A DNA stretch of 64,000 nucleotides from Paramyrothecium sp. XJ0827 (Eukaryota > Ascomycota > Sordariomycetes > Hypocreales > Stachybotryaceae), in assembly GCA_020881915.1 (NCBI GenBank), contig JAJFPB010000011.1, positions 1,302,001-1,366,000 on the forward strand. The letters are read 5' to 3'. Positions 46,101-61,100 of the stretch are shown piece after piece. The notes under the pieces were generated by a model. The model was not told the origin of the DNA and made no database searches. It saw only the letters and a list, made by a program, of their open reading frames with translations. Position 1 is the stretch's first letter. Each line of letters starts with the position of its first letter. The position numbers and the translations under genes were made by a program.

Positions 46101-49100
46101 GTTAGTTGAGAGGATAAGTCTTTAATAGCGACTCTCTCAGGATAAGCCGCCACCTGCTCGAGAAAAACATCTATTACGCTGGAATCGCGTGGATACTCCG
46201 TTTTCTCGATGTCAAGTAGGCCCATACGCTGGAGAGCCCCTAGTCCGTCAGTCAGTGGTAGGCCGGCAATGGATGTCTCCGGCCGCACCAGGCCCCGTCG
46301 CAGGACTTCCTGGAAGATATCAGCCAGACCACTAATGGTCTGATGTTCAAAAAGATCAGTAGCATAGATCACGTTGCCGCTGAGATGACCTTCCTCCTGG
46401 AAAAGGTGGAATTCTAGATCTAACCGCGTCTTAGTCGCTGTCGGTAAAGATTCACTCGAAAGGCCTTCGAGTTCAATTCGCCCAAGGCCCTGCTGTGAAT
46501 GAACAGCAAACATCAGCTGGACTAGTGGATTTCGAGACGCATCCCTTGAGCCCGGTAGGAGTGTTGAGACGATGCGCTCGAAAGGGATGTCTTGGTTTTC
46601 GAATGCAGCAGACGCTGTGGAGCGGACCTGCTGGACCAGACCATCAAAGGAGTCATCATCATTAATAGTGATTCGAATACACTGCGTGTTGACAAAGAAG
46701 CCGATCATCTCCTCCAGCTCCGGTCGATTACGATTAGCAATAGGAGTTCCGATAGTGGCGTCTTCCGTACCCGTCAATCGGTAATGAGCGGCACGGACTG
46801 TAGCAAGAAGAGCCACAAACGGAGTTACTTGGCGTTTTCGGCAGAAGTCCTTGAGGTTCTGGTATAGAAGACCATCGATAGTGAATTGGACAACACCTGC
46901 CTCGCCGGATGGTATAGCGGGTCGTGGCTTATCGCAAAGCAGCTCTGCAGGAGATGAAGCGGCGAGCTGTTTGGTCCAGTACTCTAGCTGTTTTTGGTGC
47001 TCATTGAGTTGATCCTCCATTCTTTGCCACACTGAGAAATCGCGGTATTGAATCTGGAGAGGTGATACCTTGGCCAATGGGTCGTGGCCTTGACGTGCGG
47101 CAGTATAGAATCTGGCTAATTCTTTCCGTAGGATATCGATGGACCAGCCATCAGATATGATATGATGCATGACTATTGAGAGGATATGATCCTGCTCATC
47201 GTCACCAAGGCGATAAAGCGTTACCCTCCATCCGAATTCAGACGTTAAGTCAAAAGGAGTCTCCTGCTCTTGCCGGAGGACATCCCAACAACTATCCACT
47301 TGATCGGTTGGTATATGGACAACTCGAAGTTGTTTGGCTTGACAGGCGTGAACAACCTGTACGCCGACGCCATCGTGCTCTTCAAATGTCGTTCGCAGCG
47401 TCTCGTGGCGTTCTTCAACGGCGAGCAATGCGGTTGTAAGGGCCGCCATCTCAAGCGTCCCGCGCATGTGTATGGCAAGGGGCATCAAATACCAGATGCC
47501 CCCAGCATTGAGCTTATCTAGGAACCAAAGGCGACCTTGTGCAAAGGACTGCTTAACCGGCCCACTGTACGCTGTCGGATTGATCGACTTATAGAGCATC
47601 GAGCATCTTTGGATTACGGCCGCGAGGTCGGCAAGAACCGGCTGATCAAAGACATCTTTAACAGATATACGGGTATCTAGACGACGACTTATACGAGCAG
47701 CGAGCTTCGTGGCCATTAGGGAATGACCGCCAAGATCGAAAAAGTTATCGGTAATGCCAACTTCGACTCCGAGTAAATTAGTAAACTCTTCACAGAGTGC
47801 TACTTCTGTATTATTCCGCGGCGCTACGTGTATCGAGTCTGTATTGCTCTTTGGTGTAACGAGCGCCGTTTCGGTGAGTTGTCGACGGTCAACCTTGCCG
47901 TTCGCGTTTAATGGCAGCTGATCCAGGAGGATAATCTGGGATGGCACCATGTAGCGTGGGAGCAATGCCTGGAGTCGGCGGCGTATCTCTCTATCGATGT
48001 CGGAGATTTCCTGCTTTTCTTTTTCGCCACTTTCGGTATGCTGAACAGTGCCGCCGCCGACCTGGTGGGTTGTGACAAACGCTACAAGGTCTGGTTCCTG
48101 ACCTTCTTGCTTGCGGAGGATAACGGCAGCGTCGGATACGGTACTGAGGCTCAGCGTTGCTCGCTCTATTTCACTTGGCTCGATACGGTGGCCTCGAATC
48201 TTCATTTGCTGATCAATACGGCCAAAGAGCTCGATCTGGCCGTCAGCTGGCCGCCATCGAGCGCGATCGCCAGTGCGATATGCTTTCAGAGACTGTCCAG
48301 CAATCAGGATATGGACAAATCGATCTTTATCCAGGGTCGAGTCGGTGTAGCCTCGAGCAAGGCCATCGCCGGTTACAACCAGCTCACCTATTACCCCAAC
48401 AGGAACTAGCTGGAGGTGCGAATCCATTATATATGCTCCGGAGTTGCTGATAGGTCCTCCAATAGGAACGCCATTGATGCAGCCCTCACCTGCTTTCAGT
48501 GCATATATCGTGCTAAAAGATGTATTCTCCGTAGGCCCATACGCGTTATAGACGGTTTGCTGCACTAATTCGCGGGCCTTGAACGTGTCATTTGGTCGCA
48601 GTGTGTCCCCTCCGACGTACAGAAGGTCGAGGCCACGTATGATAGACGACGCCTCGTCGAGGATTTGTTTTAACACAGCGGGTGTAACAAAAGCAACCTT
48701 AACGTGTTTCGCTGCCAGTTTCTCACCGAGAGCAAGTGGATTCAGAACCGTCATGTGGTCAATACATACCACCGTACCTCCATTAAGGAGCGGCGCATAG
48801 ATTTCCCACGTTGCGACGTCAAAAGCCAAGTTCGTCATGTGAGCCACAGGTTGGGCAGCTTGAGATTGCGACATCATGTTTGTGTCCTTGACTAACCGCA
48901 CAACACCACGGTGTTCGACCATGACGCCTTTTGGCCGACCGGTTGAGCCGGACGTGAACATGACATATGCCAGACTCGTGGCCGTAGCCGAAATGCACGA
49001 AACCAAACCCCGAGGATCTACGACTCTCAGCGTATCACTGATCTGTACCTGTTCCACATGTGGGCTGTCGGTCGCGATAGTGGGGACATTCGTGCCGAGC

Positions 49101-52100
49101 AAGACAAGCTTGTGCCCTGGAACAGCCGAGAGAATAGATTGCACGCGGGCCGCAGGAACATTTACATCCAGTGGCAAATACGCAAGGTTTGCCTTCAAGA
49201 TTCCTAAATACGTGGCAATAGTCTCACAAGACCGGGGCGCCAGCACCCCAATCAGCGTTTCAGGCGCTGTTCCTCGTTGTTGGAGATATGCAGCTATTTT
49301 GTCGGACTGTTCGTCCAGCTCATGATATGTCATCTCAGAGACTGCATCAGTTACAGCTATCGTATCTGGATGAGCCGCCGCCACCTGCTCCCTGAATGCA
49401 TCGACGATGCTTGTATCTCGGGGATAGTTTGAGGTCTCTGTTTCCCGTACGCCCATTTGATGCAGTTCGGCTAGCCCGGAGGTGAGAGACAGGCGGCTAA
49501 TAGGCATCTCCGGCTGACTTAGGCATTGATGCAACACTTCCTGGAAGTTCTTGACCATATTGCGGACAGTAGCAGGCTCAAAAAGATCCGTAGAAAAGAT
49601 GGCGTTACCGCCTAGACCGTCTTCCACTTGGTGGAGATGAAATTCTATATCAAAGCGAGTGGTAGGTTCCATTGACAATACCTCGCTTTCAACACCAGCC
49701 AGTTGGAGCTTTCCAGCATCCTGATGTGTATGAAGTGTGATAATGAGCTGTACCAAAGGGTTCCGAGAAGTGTCTCTTGACCCAGGCAGGAGCGCGGAGA
49801 CGATTCGCTCGAATGGTACGTCCTGGTGTTCAAAGGCAGCAGTCAGGGTTGATTGAACTTGGCCAACGAGCTCATTGAAGGTTCCCTCTTCTGGGATAAT
49901 TGCTCGAACGCATTGGGTGTTCACGAAAAACCCGATTAAATTCTCGAGCTCTGCCCGATTCCTATTCGCGATAGGTGTGCCTATTGTGGCATCCTCTGCG
50001 CCGGTTAGGCGATAATGTGTGGCTCTAAATGCTGCCAAAAGGGCGGTGAAAGGTGTTATCTGGTGAGATTGACAGAAGGCTTGAAGTTTCTCGTATGTAT
50101 CCGCTTCGACTGTAAACTGAACAACATCAGCGCGACTAGATAGCTTAGTAGGCCTCGGTTTATCGCATAGGAGGCTGGCCGGTTGGCTACCATTCAGCTT
50201 CTCTTTCCAAAAGGCAAGTTGACGCTCTTGATCAGCAACCTGCGCATCCTGTTTCTGCCACAAAGCAAAGTCGCGGTACTGGATAGGGAGAGGTGAGACT
50301 TGCGAGAGCGGGTCTTTCCCTTGCAAGCCCGCCATGTAGAAAGCAGCTAGTTCACGCTGGACAATCTCGAGAGACCACGCGTCAGAGATAATATGGTGTA
50401 ACACTATTGAAAGGATATAGTCTTCCTCGGTCAATCTCAGTAGTGTGACTCGCCATCCTGGCTCCGAAGATAGGTCAAATGGCGTTGTCTGATCTTTATG
50501 TAATCGAGCCAGGAAGTCCTCGCTAGGAGACACATCAACAACCTTGAGTTGTCTGCCGCGATCAGAGCGGACAACCTGCATACCAACACCATCATGACCC
50601 TCAAATGTCGTTCTGAGAGTCTCATGGCGTTTCTCAAGAGCTCCCAGTGCAGTTGCAAGGGCTTCGACCTGCAACGGGCCACGCAGGCGCATCGCAAGGG
50701 GGACCAGATATGCAGTCGCACTGAGATCGAGCTGCTCAAGGAACCAAAGGCGACCTTGAGCGAATGACTGTTGAACAGGCCCTGAATACTCCCTTGGTTC
50801 GATGGGCCTATACTGTGCCGAATCCTGCTGGATTATGGCGGCGAGGTCAAGAATGACGGGTTGATCGAAGATGGTCTTGACAGAAACATGAGAGTGGAAG
50901 CGCTGAGTTAGACGAGCTGCCAGTCTAGTTGCTAACAGGGAGTGCCCGCCTAGATCAAAGAAACTATCGGTAATTCCGACTTCAACATTGAGGACACTGG
51001 CAAATTCCTCACATAGTGCAGCCTCGAGGGTGTTCCGTGGTGCCACACGCACAGACGTTTTCTTGCCCTTCACCATTGCGTTAGCTCTCCGTGCAAGCTC
51101 GTGCCGATCGTTTTTGCCGTTGGCATTAAGTGGCATCTCATCCAGCTGGATAATCTGGGCCGGCACCATATAGGATGGAAGCAGAGTTTGGAGCCGTTGC
51201 AGGACACTAGCCTCCATGTCATCAACGGCAGTGCCAGCGTTGGGAGCAATGGCACGGGCAACAAGGAACCCGACAGCGTCAGCCTCCTCGCCTTCTATCT
51301 TTCGGAGCACAACAGCTGCGTCGAGGACCGTCGGGTGGCCTAGCATAGCCTGCTCTATTTCTGCCGGCTCGATGCGGTGCCCGCGGACCTTGATTTGATG
51401 GTCCATACGACCGAAAAACTCAATCTGACCATCACCAGGACGGAAGCGTGCCCGGTCACCGGTTCGGTATCCCCGGACAAGCTGACCACCGATGGATAAT
51501 TGGATGAAACGGTTTGTGTCTAGTTGAGGGTCGGTATATCCACGAGCAAGGCCATCTCCAGTCACGACGAGCTCTCCCATTACTCCGATGGAGACAAGTT
51601 GCTGCTGTATATCTACGATATAAGCACCGGTATTATTGATAGCTCGACCGATCGGAACGCCGTTGACAAAGTCTTCGTCTGCCTTGACGGCATAAATAGT
51701 GCTGGATACTGTGTTCTCCGTGGGACCGTATGCGTTGTAAACATTGCCTTGTACCAGACACTGAGCCTCTACAGCGTCTCGTCCGTCGAACCGGTCGCCT
51801 GCAGCAAGGATGACAGCTAGGGTGGCAATTGCAGCAGGGATATTGATAAGACATTGCTTCAGCAGCGATGGCAGAAGCATCACCGCCTGGACTCGTTCCT
51901 TTATGAAAACAGACTCAAGGGCCTTGTGGTCCAAGATCGTGTAATAACCAATGCAGACGACTGTACCACCATTAAGGAGAGCGATATAGATTTCCCAAGT
52001 GGAATTGTCAAAGGCCGTATTAGACAAGTGTCCTACGCGAGGTGCTCGGGGTAGTTGATACTTGGAACTGCTCTGCCTTACCAGCCGGTTTATTCCACGG

Positions 52101-55100
52101 TGTTCGATCATGACACCTTTGGGACGGCCGGTTGATCCAGATGTAAACATCACATAAGCCAAGCTGTTGGCATGCGGTTGTGAAGCTTCCACCCCATTAT
52201 GGTGGCTTTTTCTGCTGGCTAGGGCGTCAGTAATCGAAACCAACTCGACGTCCGCAATTGGAGGGTCCGGCGCAGCCGTGTTGCTCGCAAGGAGGACTAA
52301 TTTCTGGCCAGGAATTGTGGAAAGAATTGCCTCATTGCGGGCGACAGGGACATTACAATCCAGCGGAAGGTAGGCCAAGTTAGCTTTGAGAATACCGATG
52401 AAGGCTATGATGGTTTGGCATGACCTCGGCGCAAGAACACCAATCAGTGTCTCGGCAGGGAGGTTACGCTGACGCAACCAGGCTGCCAGTTTATCAGACT
52501 GTTCGTCGAGTTGCGCATAAGTTAGCCTCGAAGTTGTATCCGTAACAGCCAACGCCTCGGGATGCGCGTTAGCCTGCTCCCGGAAGAGGTCAACTACACT
52601 AGACTCTCGAGGGTATTCCGCCTCATTGGCGCCAAGAAGACCTAGATCATGTAATGCTGGTAGCCCGTCAATAATGGGTAGGCACGCAAGGCGCGTTTCA
52701 GGTTGCTCAAGACAACGATAAAGCACCTCCTGGAAGGTGTCAACTATAGATTGCACAGTCCCGGAGTTGAATAAGTCGTTAGCGAAGAGCACATTGCCAC
52801 CAAGGCCTTCTTGGGTAGGGAATAGGTGGAATTCGAGGTCGAGTCGGGTAGTTGGCTCCATAGGGACGATCTCACCCTCGAGGCCTTCCAGTTGAATGAC
52901 ACCCAGGTCATTTTGCTCGTGTACCGCAAATAGAAGTTGTACAAGAGGGTTGCGCGATGTGTCCCGCGAGCCAGGCAAGAGTGCAGACACGATGCGTTCG
53001 AACGGCACATCTTGGTTCTGGAATGCCGCTGTAGTTATCGACCGCACCTTTTGTACCAGGCTGTTGAAGGTTTCCTTTTCACCATCTATGGCAACTCGCA
53101 TGCACTGGGTATTGACGAAGAAGCCGATTAAGTCCTCTACCTCAGGTCGGTTACGGTTGGCGATAGGCGTGCCGATAGTGGCATCGTCTGCGCCTGTCAG
53201 ACGATAATGCGTTGTGCGGAACGCGGCGAGCAAGACTGCGAACGGGGTTGTGCGATGAGTGCGACAGAATGCCTGAAGGTTCTTATATATAGAACCCTTG
53301 ACCTGGAGTTGGATAACTCCTGCTTTACCGGAGGGTATATCTGGGCGGGGCTTGTCGCAAAGCATCGTGGCTGGTTGGTTGCCCTCGAGATGTTCCTTCC
53401 AGTAGCTTAGTTGACGGTTATGCTCGGCCACTTGCGCCTCCTGTTTCTGCCATACAGCAAAATCCCTATATTGAATGTTCATCGGAGCCACCTGCTCCAA
53501 TGGCTCCCTACCTTGAGCGGCTGCGGAGTAGAAGACCGCCAGCTCTCGTTGGAGGATTTCAAGAGACCAGCCATCATAGACTATATGGTGCATAACGAGC
53601 GACAAAATATGGTCTTGGTCGCTGAGACGCAACAGGGCCGGTCGCCAACCTGGCTCGGTAGTGAGGTTGAAAGGGGTGCTCTGCTCACGTTTCAAAGTCT
53701 CTTCATAGCATCCGTCGGGGATGTCAAGCACTCGGAGCTCCTTGGGGGTATAGGGGTGGACGACTTGCAAACCAACACCGCCACACTCCTTGAAAGTCGT
53801 GCGCAACGGCTCATGGCGTTGCTCCAGAGCCCCTAGTGCCGCAGCGAGGCTATTGACCTGTAGCGAACCACGGAGCCGCATTGTGAGTGGCATGATGTAT
53901 AATGACCTGCCGAGGCCAAGCTGGTCAAGGAACCACAGGCGACCCTGAGCGAAGGATTGCTCGACCGGGCTGTTATATGAAGTAGGCATGATAGGATCGT
54001 GTTTATTGGAACCAGGCCGGATGGTGGCGGCGAGGTCCATGACAATCGCTTGATCAAAGATATCTTTCGCAGAGAGGTAGATATCCAATCGTCGACTAAT
54101 ACGCGCAGCAAGCTTCGTGGCCATGAGGGAATGCCCACCAAGGTCGAAGAAGTTATCGGTTATGCCAACGTCAACTCCAAGCAGACCAGTGAATTCTTCG
54201 CAAAGTGCAACTTCCACTTCGTTCCGTGGAGCTGTATATGTCGAGACTGCATTGCTCTTTGGTGTGGCAAGGGCATCTTCGGTAAGTCGCTGGCTATCCA
54301 CTTTGCCATTCGCATTAAGTGGCAAGTGGTCTAACTTAATAATGAGTCGAGTCGGCACCATGTAAGACGGGAGCATTGCTCGGAGCCGTCTGTATATCTG
54401 TCTCTCCGCATTCATGACGAATTGCCTTTTCTTTTCATCATGCTCGATGTCTGAAGAAGCGGTACTGTTAATGTTTTTATATCGCACTGCACCAAATCCC
54501 ACGAGTTCTGGATCATAGTCTCCTTGTTTGGTAATAATGACCGCAGCATCAACGATGATGTCCAGACTCAACATTGCCTGCTCTATTTCCACCGGCTCGA
54601 TACGATAGCCTCGAATTTTTACTTGGTGATCTATACGTCCGAAGTACTCGATTTGGCCATCGGCAGGCCGGCACCGAGCCCGATCGCCTGTTCGGTATGC
54701 TTTAGTCAACTGCCCGGCAAGATTTATATGAACAAATCGGCCATCATTCAATTTAGAGTCAGTGTAGCCACGAGCAAGACCATCTCCAGTTACAACGAGC
54801 TCGCCTATAACTCCAATAGAGACAGGTTGCATCTTCGAATCCACAATAAATGCTCCAGAGTTGCTAATCGGCCTTCCGATAGGAACGCCATTGACGCAGC
54901 GCTCATCTGAGCCTAATGCATAGAGAGTACTGAAGGTTGTGTTTTCTGTTGGCCCATACGCGTTATATAACCCTTGCTTGACTAGGGCTCGTGCCTTGAC
55001 TGCATCACCCGGCCGCATCGCATCGCCTCCTACGTAGAGTAGATCCAAGCAGCTGATGATGGCTGGAGATTCTTCAAGAAGCTGCCTTAGGAGAGACGCC

Positions 55101-58100
55101 GTGAAAAAGGCAGCCGTGACGCCCTTGGTACTAAATGTCTGGCTGAGAGAAGCCGGGTTGAGAACCGTCATATGGTCGATGCACACTACCGTGCCGCCGT
55201 TGAGTAGTGGCGCATATATCTCCCAAGTAGCAGCATCAAATGCCAGGTTGGAAATGTGGGCAATTGGCTGCGATGCTTGCGCTTGTGATATCAGGTTAGT
55301 TGACTTTACCAGTCGCAAAATACTGCGGTGTTCAATCATAACGCCCTTCGGCCGGCCAGTTGAACCGGATGTAAATATAATATAGGCTAGGCTTGTAGCA
55401 GCTGGACCGGGTTGGCTTATATGGATGTCGCTAGACATAAACGATTTGACGAGGTCGAAAGCTTGATCGATATGTACCTGCTCGATGTCGGGTTCCTCCG
55501 TTGGGAGAACGGGTATCTCGGTGCCGAGTAAGACAAGCTTATGCCCGGGGACCGCTGATAAGATGGATGTAATACGGGTAGCAGGGACGTTCACATCAAG
55601 GGGTAAGTATGCAAGGTTTGCCTTGAGGATGCCTAGAAATACGGCAACTGTCTGGCATGAACGTGACGACAGCACCCCGATCGGTGTTTCGGGGGCAATC
55701 CGCCGGGACTGGAGATATGCTGCTATTTGGTCGGACTGCATATCTAGCTGATGATAGGTCCAGTCTGAGGAGGCATCTGTGACGGCTATCTTGTTCGGGT
55801 TGGCTGCCACCTGCTTCTTAAAGATATCGATGACGCTCGCATCTCCGGGGTACTCTGTTTTCTGTACACTTAGCAGGCCCATCTGGAATAACTCAGTGAG
55901 CCCAAGGTCAAGGTTCAAATGGGCAATTGGCGTGTTTGGTTGCTCCAAGCATTGATTCAACACCTCTTGGAAAATATCAATGATGCCACGAATAGTATCA
56001 GGCTCGAAAAGCTCAGAAGCAAAGAGGATGTAGCCCCCTAGGTGATTTTCATGCTGACTTAGATGGAACTCCATGTCGAAACGAGTAGTCGGCTCCATGG
56101 ATAATGGCTCATGTTCAAGCCCCTCTAGCTGGATCTGTCCGAGATCTACCTGGGTATGAAGAGTGAACATAAGCTGGATGAGCGGGCTCCTCGACGTATC
56201 CCTTGACCCGGGCAAGAGCGCGGAGACAATACGCTCAAAAGGAACATCTTGGTTCTCAAATGCAGTTGCTACTGTCGATCGAACTTGGCTAATCAGGTTA
56301 TTGAAAGTTGCCTGATCCGCTACTTGAGAGCGTATACACTGCGTATTGACAAAGAACCCAATCATATCCTCAAGCTCCGGCCTGTTTCGGTTGGCGTTTG
56401 GTGTACCGATGGTTGAGTCCTCAACACCGGTTAGGCGATAGTGTGTAGCTTTAAATGCTGAGAAAAGGACAGTAAATGGGGTTATGTGATGAGACCGGCA
56501 AAAGAGTTGTAATTCATCATATACAGCGCCCTTGAGCTCAAAAGGAACAACATCCGCCTTGCTAGAGAGTTTAGAAGGTCTCGGCTTATCACAGAGGAAA
56601 CTAGCAGCCCGGCTGCCATTGAGCTTCTCCTTCCAATACGCCAACTGACGGTCTTGCTCAACTGCCTGAGCAGGCTGCTTCTGCCATACTGAAAAGTCGC
56701 GGTATTGAATATCGAGAGGGGAAATCTCCGATAGGGGCTTCTTTCCTTGTAATGCACGCGAGTAGAAGGTTGCCAACTCCCGCTGCAAAATATCAAGCGA
56801 CCAGCCATCCGAAATGATATGATGCATTACGATTGACAGTACATGGTCCTTCTCTCCAATGCGAAGCAGTGTAGCTCTCCAGCCTGGCTCAGATTTCAAA
56901 TCAAAGGGGGTCTGCTGGTCCTGGTGCAATTGCTGCATGAAGTCATCACCTGCCGGCACATTGAGTACCTTGAGTTGATTGCTTTTAGCTGAATGGATTA
57001 CTTGCATACCGATGCCTTCTTTGCCCTCGAACGTTGTCCTGAGAGTCTCGTGGCGTTGTACGAGAGCGTCCAACGCGGTTGTAAGTGCCTCAACATGCAA
57101 TTCTCCTCGTAGCCGCACTGCAAGTGGGACGAGGTACGCGGTCGCGCTGAGGTTGAGTTGCTCAAGGAACCAAAGACGTCCTTGGGCAAAGGACTGCTCA
57201 ATAGGACCAGTATATTCGCTTGTCTCGATAGGTGTGTATTGCGACGAGTTTTGCTGGATAATAGTGACGAGGTCAACGATGGTGGGGTGGTCAAAGATAT
57301 TCTTCACTGAGACGTGTGTATTGAGCCGCTGGCTCAAGCGTGATGCAAGTTTAGTTGCCATCAACGAGTGCCCACCGAGGTCGAAGAAATTATCGGCTAT
57401 GCCGACCTCAATGCCAAGCACGTTGCTAAACTCTGCACAGAGCACTTCTTCAACTTCGTTTCGTGGTTCGATGCGTTCTGATGATGACTTAGGTGTCGCT
57501 GGAGCGATTTGCGCCTTACGTGTGAGTTCCTTTCTGTCGACCTTGCCGTTGACGTTGATAGGCATCTGAACCAGGGTTATGATCTGGGACGGGATCATGT
57601 AGGATGGGAGCAAGATTTGAAGCTTCTCCCGAATCTGTGCTTCCACTTTACGACTCTGATGATGCTGCAATGGGCGGTTTGTGAGGGTAATAGCGGACCG
57701 GCCTTGGTGCTCGGTTGGGAACTGGAATAGGACTCGGGAGGCTCCCTCATTCGTATCAAATCGGTGGAAAATGGCATCGAATCCACCCTTCAGGGATTTC
57801 TGCCGTGCCCAGCTAAGTTCCATGCGGAAGCCAGCTCTCTCCGCAATCTGGGCAAGGCCTGTAGGAGATAAAGCAGTAGAGTTCTTACCTGTTTTGCGAA
57901 TGTCTGAAATCCAGACAGCGCCATTCGAAGCATCCTCCTGATCAAGAGATTCGATAAGCATTTGTTCGAATGCGCACTTGCTGTAGGGAATGTTGCTAAC
58001 AGCATGGATGGATGCATCTGATGATCTCTGCAAAAGGGCCGAAAGGCTATGACAATTCATGGAAGTGGCCTGGAAGTCAACCCAAGAGTCGGGTTCAACC

Positions 58101-61100
58101 AAGTGTGCAGACTGTGACATAAACCCGTCCATACCTCTCACATGCACAACAGCAGCATATCGATATATGCTCAGCTCGTTGGTAGCGTTCATTCGCTTAG
58201 GGAGAATTTCCACATGCCAGACGCGGTCAGGAATTTGTTGTAAAAGTCCTGTAAAGAAGGCCGGGTCTACTAAAAGCTCTTCCTCGTTCTCTTCTAATTC
58301 GGCTATCTTCCTCCGAATGGTGTCCTTGCTGGCGTCTTTTCCTAACGCATAAAGAGCTCGGGATGCGAGAAAGCTCTGATTTATAGCGTATGTTCGTATA
58401 TCGCCAAAGAAGAGGCGCCTGACGCCCGGAAGCTGTGTAAGAGTCTGGATCACTTGCGATAAATAATCAGCCGATGGAAAGTATTGTGCGACGGAGTTCA
58501 CAATAACTAAGTCGGCGCCTGTTTTAGCTGCCTCCAATTCGCCGATGTCTGTCGCCGTACCAACGAATACTTCAGCTTTACCTTGAAGCGAAGGCGTAGA
58601 CTTGATAGCCTGCGAAACGAAGGAGGCAGCCGCACTGGATGGCTCAAGGCCAATATATCTTTCGACTCCATGGCCTAGATTGAATAGGATCATACCAGTA
58701 CCCGTGCCGATCTCAATTACACGACCGGCTGGCTGGCCATCGAGTGCGGTGGCCATAGTGTCATCGAGCCACTCCTGCATTTCTGACTCATTTATTGGGG
58801 AACCATCGTACATAGAGGTCCACCCCACAAAGTCTTTACCAATAGCGGATTGGTTAATTTCTTGAATATCAGCATATGTGCCGATGTCGAAATGGGTGGC
58901 CCAACCCTCGACTTGCTGAATCGCGTCGTCTTGTGTGGATGAAGTATTTTCCACCGTGACGAAAGCAACCATCTCGGGCTCTTGTCCCGACTGGTTGCGA
59001 ACAGCGACGGCAGCATCGCGCACGATAGATTGCTTCAAAATGGCAAACTCCACCTCGGCCGGCTCGATGCGATGACCACGAATCTTGATTTGCTGGTCCA
59101 TACGCCCGAAGAACTCAATCTGGCCATCCGAAGGTCGCCACCGGGCTCTATCACCTGTTCTGTAGGCGCGCACGACTTGATCATCGAGAGTCACCTGCAC
59201 AAAGCGGTTCCTGTCAAGCTCCGGGTTCGTATATCCGCGAGAAAGGCCATCCCCCGTTACGACAAGCTCGCCCATAACACCTGGAGAAACTAGCCGTTGC
59301 TTCGAGTCCATGATATAGGCTCCGGAGTTGGTTATAGACCGACCGATGGGCACACCGTTTTCGTAAATGTCATCTTCCTTGAGGTGGAAGATGGTACTCA
59401 GATTGGAGTTTTCTGTTGGACCGTATGCGTTCAGGATGGCAGTTTTGGCAAGTTCTCTTCCCTTGATGCCATCCTGCGGGTCTAGGCGGTCGCCTGTAAT
59501 ATAGATAATATCCAGGGTGGCAATCGTCGTCGGGATACTAGCGAGGCATTGCTTGAATAACACTGGCGAGAAAATTGCCACGCAAATATTCTCCCGCAAG
59601 AATACAGCCTCAAGGGCTTGACTATCCAGCGTGGTAAAGTAATCAATGCAGACAAGAGTCCCACCGTTGAGAAGAGCGCTATATATCTCCCATGCGGAAA
59701 CGTCAAAGGCCAGATTTGCCATATGTGCAATACAAGCTGCTTCTGGGAGGATCTGCGTAACATTACTGTCTTTTACGAGGCGGACGATTCCCCGGTGCTC
59801 AAGCATAACACCTTTAGGTTGGCCAGTGGAGCCAGATGTGAAAAGAATGTAGGCAAGACTTGTTGCCAATGGTGAAGTGTATTGGCTAGGGACGCCTGCA
59901 GGGGGCGACCTCAAGATAGCGTTGATCTCAGCCAACTTCACGAACTCCACATTAGAGAGACCGAGGTCCGGCAATGATATATCTGGGCCAAGTAGCACTA
60001 ATCTGAGTCCAGGGAGGGACGACAAAATTGTCTTGAGGCGTTCTTCTGGGGTGTTGATAGCAAGCGGAAGATAGGCAAGGTTTGCTTTCAAGATAGCGAG
60101 GAGAGCAACGACAGTCTGACATGAGCGCGGCGCAAGCACGCCCACAACAGTTTCAGGTGCCATCTGCTGTTGCTGGAGCCAAAAGGCAAACTCATCCGAC
60201 TTCTGATGAAGCTGGGCATAGGTCAACTGCGATGAGGCATCCTTAACTGCAGTCCTATCAGGGCAGGTGGCAACCTGCTCCAAGAAAACATCTACCACGC
60301 TGGAATCTCGGGGATAATTTGTCTTCTCAATCTCAAGTATGCCCATGTCTCTAAGAGTCTTCAACCCATTGGTGAGGGGTATATTCGCAATGGATACACC
60401 CGGCTGTTCTAGGCCGCAATGTAGGACCTCTTTGAAGACATTCACCAGATTAGTGATAGTCGCGGGCTCAAAAAGCTCCGTAGCATAGAAGACACCGCCT
60501 ATCAAATGATTATCTTCTTGGTAGAGATGGAATTCCATATCGAACCGCGTTGTGGTTTCCGTAGGCAGAGGTTCGTTAGTAAGACCTTCAAGCTGGATTT
60601 GTCCTAACCCTTTCTGCGAGTGCAGAGCGAATAGAAGCTGAGTGAGTGGGTTTCGGGAGGTATCTCTTGACCCTGGTAAGAGTGCTGAGACAATCCTTTC
60701 AAATGGAACATCCTGGTTGTCAAAAGCGGCAGATGCCGTGGCGCGGACCTGTCGGACTAGAGTATCGAAGGACTCATCATCAACAGTAACCCGGATGCAC
60801 TGCGTATTAACAAAGAAGCCAATCATATCTTCTAATTCTGGCCGATTACGGTTAGCAATAGGGATTCCGATACTGGCATCTTCTGCACCTGTTAGGCGGT
60901 AGTGCGTGGCTCGGAAGGCGGCAAGCAAAGCTACGAAAGCCGTTACTTGGCGTGTGCGACAGAACTCTTGGAGACTCTGATATAAGGGACCTTCAATCAG
61001 AAAGTGAATAATTTCTGCTTCTCCAGATGGCGTCGCAGGTCGTGGCTTATCGCAGAGAAGTTCTGCAGGAGTGGAAGCAGCAAGCTGCTTAACCCAGTAA

